A stretch of DNA of 22,689 nt from a virus, in the IMG/VR virus record IMGVR_UViG_3300048903_000252, positions 1 through 22,689 of that record, one strand, 5' to 3'. The notes beneath the pieces are model-generated. The model was not told the origin of the DNA. It was given only the letters and a program-made list of their open reading frames with translations, and did not search any database. The translations under genes and the position numbers were made by a program. Positions 15,484 through 20,940 of this stretch are shown here, piece after piece (position 1 is the stretch's first letter; the number at the start of each line of letters is the position of its first letter).

Positions 15484-15678
15484 TCACAGATCTCCCGGCT
15501 TGCCGATCCCTGGGAACTCAAAGTCGCCGTTGCGGACGGCGGCCTCCTCGGCCCGGCGCGCCTCCTCGAACTCCGGGTGCCTACGCTCGCGGCCTGCGCA
15601 GGTTTCGCAGATCATTTGCGTATTGAAGTAGGAGCCGGTCAGCACGCCGGCCCGGTGGTGGCATCGTTCACAGTACAT
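15484..15678 (-). CDS. small zinc-finger protein, C3-C6 / C24-C27
   Basis: This 64-aa protein is of the type MYCERCHHRAG ... FNTQMICETCAGRERRHPEF, with Cys 3, 6, 24 and 27 placed for one zinc ion. The C-terminal half is a charged helix (EEARRAEEAAVRNGDFEFPG) with a Gly/Pro end. Proteins of this type are, from recall, frequent in phages and mobile elements of many proteobacteria and uncharacterised. AAAGGAA lies about seven bases before the ATG at 15678. Confidence 0.75.
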   Translation of the reverse strand: MYCERCHHRAGVLTGSYFNTQMICETCAGRERRHPEFEEARRAEEAAVRNGDFEFPGIGKPGDL

Positions 15679-15690
15679 GGACCATTCCTT

Positions 15691-16011
15691 TCAGGCCGCA
15701 CCCGCACCCATGGCGGCGAGCACTTCCGCGCCGGTAATGATCACGACTTCGCCTCGGATCGTGTTCACCGCAATGCCAGTGTCGATCGTGGCCGAGATCA
15801 ATGCGATCGTCGCGCGCTGGTTGATGGGAAGCCTCGCCCAATCTTCTTTGCAGAAGGCCACGCACGCCTCACCTTCGAATCTGACGAAGCCCCGGATGAG
15901 ATCGTTACTCCCGCCGACGATCTCGTCGAGCTCCGCAAAACTCGGCTCGTGATCGAGATCGCGATCTTCGCGCTGACCGTCCGCATGGAGGACGGTCAGC
16001 CGCCCCCTCAT
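15691..16011 (-). CDS. DUF3846-like protein
   Basis: The 106-aa product has the order typical of DUF3846: an N-terminal strand (LTVLHADG), a helix with ELDEIVGG, a central beta pair (GFVRFEGEACVAFCKED), the LPINQRAT segment and an IRGEVVIITG strand near the end. DUF3846 proteins are found in phages and plasmids of many bacteria without a defined activity. The ATG overlaps the stop of the repressor gene (ATGA), with GAGG nine bases upstream. Codons near the start form a long hairpin (separate entry). The family call is from recall of the pattern. Confidence 0.6.
   Translation of the reverse strand: MRGRLTVLHADGQREDRDLDHEPSFAELDEIVGGSNDLIRGFVRFEGEACVAFCKEDWARLPINQRATIALISATIDTGIAVNTIRGEVVIITGAEVLAAMGAGAA
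15972..16000 (-). promoter_or_regulatory. 11-bp perfect hairpin at the start of the DUF3846-like gene
   Basis: GCTGACCGTCC at 15972-15982 is the exact reverse complement of 15990-16000, with a 7-base loop. In the minus-strand mRNA the stem begins nine bases after the DUF3846-like start codon. It could reduce translation or transcription of the distal genes relative to the repressor gene. No U tract follows, so it is not an intrinsic terminator. Confidence 0.45.
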
Positions 16012-16532
16012 ACTGGTGGACCTCGATAGTCCGGGAAGACGCTGTTAAAGGCCTCGTCATACGCCTTGATGAACACGCCGATTCTGCCGGCCGTCGGAAA
16101 CGTGCAGCCGCTGGCGCGCTCGAGCCATGTTCGGCGACCGCATTGAAGAGGCGGATAGATCCCATGGACGGGATGTATTAGTCCGTTTGCATTGCAGAAC
16201 GGGCGCCAGAACTCGGGCCAATAATGCGGGTCGGGCAGTTCGAGGCGCATGTCGAACGTCAGCGATTTGGCGCGCAGCACGTTCTCTCGCGCGGGTGCCA
16301 CATCGATGATCGGGGCCTTCTTGATCGGCGGCGATGCCCCGGTCAGTTCGGAGATGTTGATCTGCAAAGCCTGCGCGATGGCATGCATCGCCTTCGGCCT
16401 TGGGGTGCGCGTGCCATTTTCCCAGTCGCTAACTGTGTGACGCTCTCGGTCGACGGCCTTTGCGAGATCCTCCTGTGTCATCCCTAGTTCATTGCGTCTT
16501 TTGGCGATACGCTTGCCTATTTCTACTGACAC
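16008..16532 (-). CDS. XRE-family HTH repressor with non-LexA C-terminal domain
   Basis: This is a 174-aa protein if started at the GTG at 16532, which has AGGGAG about six bases upstream; a TTG at 16553 would add seven residues but has no site. Residues 5-62 are a Cro/C1-type HTH (IGKRIAKRRNELGMTQEDLA, then TVSDWENGTRTP). Residues 75-174 are Pro/Trp-rich (PHYWPEFWRPFCNANGLIHP) and lack the Ser-Lys pair and cleavage site of S24/LexA repressors. It heads the minus-strand operon opposite a small XRE gene, so it is the likely lysogeny repressor. How it is inactivated is unknown. Confidence 0.75.
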   Translation of the reverse strand: MSVEIGKRIAKRRNELGMTQEDLAKAVDRERHTVSDWENGTRTPRPKAMHAIAQALQINISELTGASPPIKKAPIIDVAPARENVLRAKSLTFDMRLELPDPHYWPEFWRPFCNANGLIHPVHGIYPPLQCGRRTWLERASGCTFPTAGRIGVFIKAYDEAFNSVFPDYRGPPV

Positions 16533-16886
16533 TTTCCACTCCCTGATCTGCAAGTTTTATCAGTTGGCGGCTTATTTGCAGGGCATGCCATTCCGTGGCG
16601 TGTCCGCACGCATGTCAGTTCCGATTGTGAGGGGAGTTCTCCTCCTCGGTTCCCCAGCACGTTTTTTTTGTTGTGCCGGGCCTCGACGCTCCCGACACCG
16701 TCCTGTCGCCCGGATGTCATTTGGCCAAATATTGCCGCTTGAGTCCAGACTCCGGTTGCAGAAAATTTGGACGGCTATTCCTGATGGAACATTGCAACCG
16801 GCAATAACGTCGAGCGCAAGCCGACGTAGCCAAATTTCGGCTAGCCAAATTCCGGCTAAAGATGGTGCCAAGCTTATCGTGCGGAG
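16533..16886. promoter_or_regulatory. regulatory region between divergent HTH genes
   Basis: This stretch has no convincing gene. It separates the minus-strand repressor from the plus-strand small XRE gene and is relatively AT-rich. Besides the tandem palindromes at 16827-16858 it holds ATTGC-5-GCAAT at 16791-16805 and an imperfect GGCCAAATATTGCC at 16723-16736, all sharing GCC/CAAA/GGC half-site features. Promoters must lie here on both strands, but no -35/-10 pair was good enough to assign. Confidence 0.6.
16827..16858. promoter_or_regulatory. tandem palindromic operators
   Basis: Two 17-bp palindromes of form TAGCC-7-GGCTA lie at 16827-16843 and 16842-16858, sharing two bases. Their inner heptamers are nearly identical (AAATTTC and AAATTCC). 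They end 28 bases before the GTG of the XRE gene. Tandem symmetric sites at this distance are what a dimeric phage repressor or Cro-like protein would use; which of the two flanking HTH proteins binds them is unknown. Confidence 0.65.
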
Positions 16887-17138
16887 GTGCGTACGATTTA
16901 CACCCGGCAGTATCGAGCGTTTGTGAAGGCGATCAAGGAGGAGCGACTGCGTCGCGGCCTGTCGCAGACCGACGTCGCCAAGCGGCTCAAGGTCTCGCAG
17001 TCCTCCTGGGTATCCAAGCTCGAAATGGGACAGCACCGGATCGACATCGTCGAGTTCTATCGGTTGGCGAAGGCGATCGGCTTCGATCCGATCAAAATGC
17101 TGCGCAAGGTCTATCGCGAGAATAACGGGCGGCGGTAA
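16887..17138 (+). CDS. small XRE-family HTH regulator
   Basis: This is an 83-aa single-domain Cro/C1-type protein. It has an N-terminal tail (RTIYTRQYRAF), an HTH with LRRGLSQTDVAKRLKVSQSS and helices ending in EFYRLAKAIGFDPIKML. Proteins of this build usually begin (M)KTIY.R.Y..F, which supports the GTG at 16887 despite a GCGGAG that lies directly against it. It is divergent from the larger repressor and directly downstream of the tandem operators, so it may act as the Cro counterpart. There is no gene immediately downstream, so it seems to be transcribed alone. Confidence 0.75.
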   Translation: MRTIYTRQYRAFVKAIKEERLRRGLSQTDVAKRLKVSQSSWVSKLEMGQHRIDIVEFYRLAKAIGFDPIKMLRKVYRENNGRR

Positions 17139-17155
17139 CGGGGCGGGCCGGTCCG

Positions 17156-17352
17156 CTAGGGTAGCCGCGGCATTGGGTGGCGGGCGCATCCTGCGCCAAC
17201 GGTGAGGGCAGGGCGGGCCCTCCTCGGGCGGTTCGCCTTCTTCCGGGCAAGCCCCGGTCTCATCCATCATGCAGTCGGTGGCGTGGCGCCCGCAGCGGCA
17301 CCATTCGGCATCCATCGGGTCGGTCGTTTTCCAATCGTCGTAAGTCCGCCAT
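17156..17352 (-). pseudogene. possible frameshifted Cys-rich small gene
   Basis: On the minus strand the frame from 17342 reads TYDDWKTTDP, then EWCRCGRHATDCMM, GACPEEGEPPEEGPPCPH. That looks like a small acidic, Cys-rich protein and not antisense noise. There is no ATG or GTG in frame, and the only nearby start is a TTG at 17381. An ATG at 17352 lies one base out of frame (MADL...), and removing one T would give MADYDDWKTT. At the far end this frame stays open while another frame stops at 17156. A decayed gene or an unusual TTG start is possible. Confidence is low. Confidence 0.28.
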
Positions 17353-17372
17353 TTGCGGGCGGCCCCGCGCGA

Positions 17373-17391
17373 TATGGACAAAATATGGACA
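17373..17391 (+). repeat. paired TATGGACA repeat, first pair
   Basis: TATGGACA occurs at 17373-17380 and 17384-17391, about one helical turn apart (11 bp), followed by TGCCG. The same arrangement recurs at 17571-17590. Helically phased direct repeats beside an integrase gene resemble arm-type integrase or excisionase binding sites. Confidence 0.6.
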
Positions 17392-17570
17392 TGCCGAAGG
17401 TAGGTCTTTGAAATTGCTATGCATTTTCTGCGCGGTTGGTGCCGCGCAACGGCACTTTCGTGCATGACTCTGATATCTATTTTATGATATTGTAGTGCGA
17501 GTTGTCCTTGCGCCATGCGGGTTTCCGTAAAATACGCTACAATGGCCTTCAATGTTCTTTTATCCGCTGT

Positions 17571-17590
17571 TATGGACAAACGTATGGACA
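17571..17590 (+). repeat. paired TATGGACA repeat, second pair
   Basis: TATGGACA occurs at 17571-17578 and 17583-17590 (12-bp phase), followed by CGCCG. This pair lies 38 bases before the integrase ATG and repeats the pair at 17373-17391 with few differences. Confidence 0.6.
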
Positions 17591-17627
17591 CGCCGTTCGG
17601 TGTGCTGCGTAACCTGGAGCCCGTCAC

Positions 17628-18869
17628 ATGCCCAAAATTCGCAACAGCGGTTTCGAGACCGCGACCGCCCGCCTCAAGAAGGAGCCGCAGGGGAAGCCCT
17701 ATTGGATGCCAATCGATCGAGGCGTCGCGCTCGGCTATCGGCGCAATGTCATGGGCCCCGGCACCTGGTCCGTCCGCGGGACCAGTGGGCGCGAGCAGTG
17801 GGTCAAAGCAATCGGCAAGGCCGACGACTATGAGGCCGCGAACGGCCGTGACGTGCTCGGCTACTACGAGGCGCTCGACCAGGCCCGCAACGTCGCGCGG
17901 CAGCGGGCAAACGGCGGCGGGGAGTCTGCGCCGACGGGCCGACCGGCAACGCTCGCCGATGCGCTCGATGCCTATCGCGATGACCTCAACGCCCGCGGCG
18001 GCTGTCCGAAGAACGCAAGCCGGGCGCGCCGACATCTCCCGCCAGTGTTGATGGCGAAGTCGGTCATGAGCTTGAACTCGACCGAGCTCCTCGCTTTCCG
18101 CAAGGCGCTCGTCGAGAAGGACATCACGCCGGCAACAGTCAATCGGGTAATGCAATGCATCAAAGCGGCGTGCGAGTTGGCGATGCAACTGGACCCGCGC
18201 ATCACCAGCAATCGCGCCTGGAAGGTCGGGCTGAAGACCGTGGCGGGGGCAAGCAAAGCACGCGATGTGATTCTCGACGATGACACGGTCCGCGAGCTGA
18301 TCGATGCCGCATACGCGCACGATCGAAAGTTCGGCGTGCTGGTCGAAACCGCGGCCGTGACCGGCGCGCGCTTCTCGCAACTCGCTGGCATCACGGCCGG
18401 CGATCTGCTGACCGACCGCCTCGGCGTGCCACCGACGAGGAAGGGGAAGGTCACGACCCGCGATAAGAAAAAGCCGACCTACGTGCCGATCACGACGGCG
18501 CTCGCCGAACGGCTGCGCAAGGAAGCTGCCGGCCGCGCGGGCGAGGAGAAACTCCTCCTGCGCTCGGACGGCACCGAGTGGAAAGACAGCTTTCAGATAC
18601 GTCCGTTCCGCGAGATCGCCCGGCGTTGCGGCCTCGACCCTAAGCGCATCACGCTCACCGCGCTTCGCCACTCCTCGATCGTGCGCCAGTTGCTGCTCAA
18701 CGTGCCGATCCGCCTCGTCGCCGCCAATCACGACACGTCGTCGGCGATCATCGACCGGAACTACGCGAAACACATCACGAAGCATGGCGACAACCTCGTG
18801 CGCGCGGCGCTCGAAGCGATGGAAGGCACGAGCAACGTCGTGCCCATGAAGCGCAAGCGCAAAGCCTGA
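17628..18869 (+). CDS. int: tyrosine-type site-specific integrase
   Basis: The 413-aa product has an N-terminal arm/DUF4102-like region (PYWMPIDRGVALGYRRN, GTWSVR), a core-binding helical domain (about residues 105-205) and a catalytic domain (210-395). Visible catalytic residues are Arg248 (TGARFSQL), Arg347-His348 (ALRHSSIVR), His368 (ANHDTSS) and the nucleophile Tyr379 (DRNYAKH). The first box-II His is replaced by Thr344, a variant I recall in this subfamily. The C-terminus is basic (MKRKRKA). GGAG lies nine bases before the ATG. Its job is integration, and excision with help from the excisionase-like protein encoded at 20498-20737. Confidence 0.92.
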   Translation: MPKIRNSGFETATARLKKEPQGKPYWMPIDRGVALGYRRNVMGPGTWSVRGTSGREQWVKAIGKADDYEAANGRDVLGYYEALDQARNVARQRANGGGESAPTGRPATLADALDAYRDDLNARGGCPKNASRARRHLPPVLMAKSVMSLNSTELLAFRKALVEKDITPATVNRVMQCIKAACELAMQLDPRITSNRAWKVGLKTVAGASKARDVILDDDTVRELIDAAYAHDRKFGVLVETAAVTGARFSQLAGITAGDLLTDRLGVPPTRKGKVTTRDKKKPTYVPITTALAERLRKEAAGRAGEEKLLLRSDGTEWKDSFQIRPFREIARRCGLDPKRITLTALRHSSIVRQLLLNVPIRLVAANHDTSSAIIDRNYAKHITKHGDNLVRAALEAMEGTSNVVPMKRKRKA

Positions 18870-18872
18870 TCG

Positions 18873-19340
18873 CTACGCCGCCTTGCGGGGCCGCTTAGGC
18901 GGCGGCCCCTCTTGAGCGGATTCCGGTGGATATAGCTTGCTCACGCGATCAATCGCTCTCCACACCGGCATGAGTTCTTTAACACGCTGGAATTTGACCT
19001 GTGCGCGTCGAAGCTCCGCAAGCGCATCCTGTAGCATGACCTTGCCCAGACGCTCGTTGGTCACAACGTCATTGATCGCGCGATATCCGCCGCCCTTGCT
19101 GCGATCGACGGTCAGCGAAACGAGCTGCGGCGTTCCTTCCTCAGAAACGAAGTAATACTGGATGACATGCCGCGCTTGAAATAGGCGATACTCCTCCGCG
19201 GCCTTGTTATCGTCCCATTCGAACACGCCATGCAGTTCGGATTTGGTATGAGTGCGCGCGTAACTGATAACTGCGTGCGCGTGCAAAAGCCCTCCTTTGT
19301 CCGCCTGTTTGATCGCCTCTAGCTCGTCTTTGATCGCCAT
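18873..19340 (-). CDS. conserved hypothetical early protein (155 aa)
   Basis: The start is the ATG at 19340, which has an excellent GGGAGGA site about five bases upstream; the frame is also open through the repeat tract to its right, but that is low-complexity. The protein begins with a charged helix (KDELEAIKQADKGGLLHAHA). It then has an acidic middle (GVFEWDDNKAAEEYRLFQAR), a beta region (YYFVSEEGTPQLVSLTVDRS) and a Pro/Lys-rich end (PPPKRPRKAA). It is the last gene of the early recombination operon and converges with the integrase gene, whose stop is three bases away. I do not recognise a family. Confidence 0.7.
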   Translation of the reverse strand: MAIKDELEAIKQADKGGLLHAHAVISYARTHTKSELHGVFEWDDNKAAEEYRLFQARHVIQYYFVSEEGTPQLVSLTVDRSKGGGYRAINDVVTNERLGKVMLQDALAELRRAQVKFQRVKELMPVWRAIDRVSKLYPPESAQEGPPPKRPRKAA

Positions 19341-19365
19341 CGGTTTCCTCCCGTTGCAAATAACC

Positions 19366-19790
19366 GTGCCTGCCACGCCTCGCCATGCCTTGCCTTGCCA
19401 AGCCGCGCCGTGCCGCGCCACGCCGCGCCTGCCCCGCCCTGCCTGCCGCTCCGTGCCAAGCCGCGCCCAGCCGCGCCCTGCCACGCCGTGCCGTGCCACG
19501 CCAAGCCGAGCCTGCCGTGCCCCGCCTTGCCTTGCCAAGCCACGCCCCGCCGCACCGAGCCACGCCATGCCTGCCCTGCCTTGCCCCGCCTTGCCTCGCC
19601 CTGCCTTGCCGGGCCATGCCTTGCCAGGCCTGCCTCACCCAGCCGAGCCGTGCCGCGCCAAGCCCTGCCGCGCCTGCCTCGCCTCGCCGTGCCGAGCCAC
19701 GCCGCGCCTTGACATGCCGAGCCATGACATGCCGTGCCACGCCTGCCGCGCCTCGCCATGCCTTGCCCAGCCAGGCCGTGCCTTGCCCCG
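19366..19790. repeat. 425-bp degenerate GCCNN pentanucleotide tract
   Basis: The plus strand consists of about 85 units with a GCC core and a variable two-base spacer (GGCNN on the transcribed minus strand). A few 4-base units always use a single T (GCCTGCC). Where the core is mutated (TCC, ACC, GAC) the 5-bp spacing is still kept. The spacers TA, TG and CG are absent by my reading. The tract starts about 12 bases upstream of the 155-aa gene's ribosome site and ends three bases from the stop of the 235-aa gene, so it fills the intergenic gap exactly. It is not a CRISPR: there are no long repeats or unique spacers. Confidence 0.9.
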
Positions 19791-19793
19791 TCG

Positions 19794-20501
19794 TTACTTC
19801 GCAATTTCCCAAAGCCCCCATCCGAGCCCGGCCGACTTTGGCGAATCCGGCCGGCCCTCGCCGACACCGACCTGCATGCCGGCACGGCTGAATAGGTTGA
19901 CGACGTCGGCGATCGAGAACTGATCGAGATCGAAACGAACGGTTACGGTCGCTTCCCATCCCTCGCGCCACATTGGCCGACAACGAATGTCGGTCGTTCC
20001 GCCGGCATTGCGAGCTGGAGCGATATGCCTGACAGGCGCGCCCTTGGTGATTTTCACCAGCGGTGTGCCGTCGATTGCATCGAAGCCATCGGCGACGACG
20101 AAGATAGAGAGCTTGCCGATCGTCATCTTGAAGCCGGACATGCGGCAAGCAGAGATCATAGCATTGCGGAACGCTGGCGCCGGAATTCCCCACCAGCCCT
20201 GTACCGACTTGTGCATCGCGCCTTCATAGACCGCATCGAAGTTCTTCGGATCGCGCTTGCGTCCCTTGCGCGACTGCTCGCCGAGCATCTGGGTCTCGAT
20301 CATCGTATTGCGTGCCTTCTGCGAGAAGGCGTGCTGCACATAAGGTGCCGTGCCGTTGATGCGCAGTTTTACCGTCTGCATCTTCGGCGGTTGGATGACC
20401 AATTGTCTGGCCGATCCTGCCGCGGCGGTTTCGAGCTTAACTACCTTTGCCGACATTCGTCCGCGTCGCCGTGGCTCGTCTGCTAGTGCGGTATTAGTCA
20501 T
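19794..20501 (-). CDS. conserved phage protein of the recombination operon, function unknown
   Basis: This 235-aa protein has an N-terminal basic tail (RRRGRMSAKVVKLE). A body follows with the strand KLRINGTAPYVQHAFSQKA and a helix with WGIPAPAFRNAMISACRMSG. It closes with a beta-rich half including VTVRFDLDQFSIADVVNLFS and a glycine-rich end (VGVGEGRPDSPKSAGLGWG). From recall this layout is widespread in phages next to exonuclease/annealing genes but has no established role; the Gly-rich end invites comparison with nucleic-acid-binding RAMP-like folds, which is speculation. The ATG at 20501 overlaps the excisionase-like gene's stop and has GGGAGG upstream. Confidence 0.7.
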   Translation of the reverse strand: MTNTALADEPRRRGRMSAKVVKLETAAAGSARQLVIQPPKMQTVKLRINGTAPYVQHAFSQKARNTMIETQMLGEQSRKGRKRDPKNFDAVYEGAMHKSVQGWWGIPAPAFRNAMISACRMSGFKMTIGKLSIFVVADGFDAIDGTPLVKITKGAPVRHIAPARNAGGTTDIRCRPMWREGWEATVTVRFDLDQFSIADVVNLFSRAGMQVGVGEGRPDSPKSAGLGWGLWEIAK

Positions 20502-20737
20502 CTTTCACTTCCTCCCTTTTGAACTCCTGCAACTCGCTCGCGATCCTTGCGCCACCGGGCCGCCGCTTCCTTCGAGATCAGCGTCCGCTTCTCGCCGACG
20601 AGCATGGTCTGCGGCGCGATTCCATCGCGCTGCATGTTGTAGAAATGCCCCACGCTGATCTGATGGCGCCGGCAGAACTCCGGGATGCTGTAGGCATCGA
20701 GCTCGCCGGGGTCGGCCTTGCTGTTTTTCGCCGGCAT
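20498..20737 (-). CDS. excisionase-like / AlpA-like HTH protein
   Basis: The 79-aa product has a winged-helix-like core (YSIPEFCRRHQISVGHFYN, then LVGEKRTLISKEAAARWRKD), the pattern of small MerR-like/AlpA/Xis DNA-binding proteins. Such proteins bend DNA at attachment sites to drive excision or act as local regulators. It is encoded in the early operon, which would let it be made together with the recombination genes on induction and act with the integrase made from the opposite strand. The stop overlaps the ATG of the next gene (ATGA). Confidence 0.75.
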   Translation of the reverse strand: MPAKNSKADPGELDAYSIPEFCRRHQISVGHFYNMQRDGIAPQTMLVGEKRTLISKEAAARWRKDRERVAGVQKGGSER

Positions 20738-20739
20738 CT

Positions 20740-20940
20740 TTACTCCTCCAGCGCATTCCGATCCGCGAGCGCACGAGACAATTCTCCTATCGCCTGGTCG
20801 GCGCGGTCTGCAGCGAGGTCTGCGTAATCGATGCGGTCGCGCAATTGCTCGAGCGCATTATGGGCGCGATCCAGTAACCCGATCAGCAGCTGCTCGTAGT
20901 CCTGCTGATCCTGCCGGTCGTGCCGCGGCGTCTCGCTCAT
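20740..20940 (-). CDS. small acidic coiled-coil-like protein
   Basis: This 66-aa, strongly charged protein is almost entirely helical by composition (YEQLLIGLLDRAHNALEQLR, then AADRADQAIGELSRALAD). The ATG at 20940 overlaps the upstream gene's stop (ATGA), with GGAGGAAG just upstream. Two bases separate it from the excisionase-like gene. It has no recognised family; a small partner of the annealing/exonuclease system or a regulator is possible. Confidence 0.6.
   Translation of the reverse strand: MSETPRHDRQDQQDYEQLLIGLLDRAHNALEQLRDRIDYADLAADRADQAIGELSRALADRNALEE

Larger units (their letters stand above)
17139..17627. promoter_or_regulatory. gap upstream of the integrase gene, with repeats and a possible ORF relic
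   Basis: About 490 bases carry no confident gene. They hold a possible degraded minus-strand ORF (17156-17352), paired TATGGACA repeats at 17373-17391 and 17571-17590, and an AT-rich inverted repeat ATATC-8-GATAT at 17473-17490. This is where integrase promoters, arm-type binding sites and the phage attachment site would be expected. The attachment core could not be identified without the other prophage end. Confidence 0.45.

Noticed and set aside
15457-16029. 190-codon plus-strand open frame over the repressor operon
   Set aside because: It opposes four small genes with strong ribosome sites and recognisable Cys or DUF3846-like patterns on the minus strand.
16572-18785. 737-codon minus-strand open frame
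   Set aside because: Most of it is the complement of the integrase and small XRE genes. Only the short Cys-rich stretch near 17156-17342 looks protein-like and is reported separately.
18887-18909. bidirectional terminator between the integrase and the convergent gene
   Set aside because: The perfect GGGGCCGC-7-GCGGCCCC hairpin has no U tract on either strand and lies in the coding end of the minus-strand gene, so intrinsic termination is not supported.
19366-19790. CRISPR array or tRNA cluster
   Set aside because: There are no long conserved repeats with unique spacers and no cloverleaf-like segments; the period is five bases.
19207-20193. long Ala/Arg/Gly or Pro/Cys-rich frames on both strands across the pentanucleotide tract
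   Set aside because: They follow from the repeat composition, are open in nearly every frame and lack ribosome sites; no frame shows normal protein texture inside the tract.
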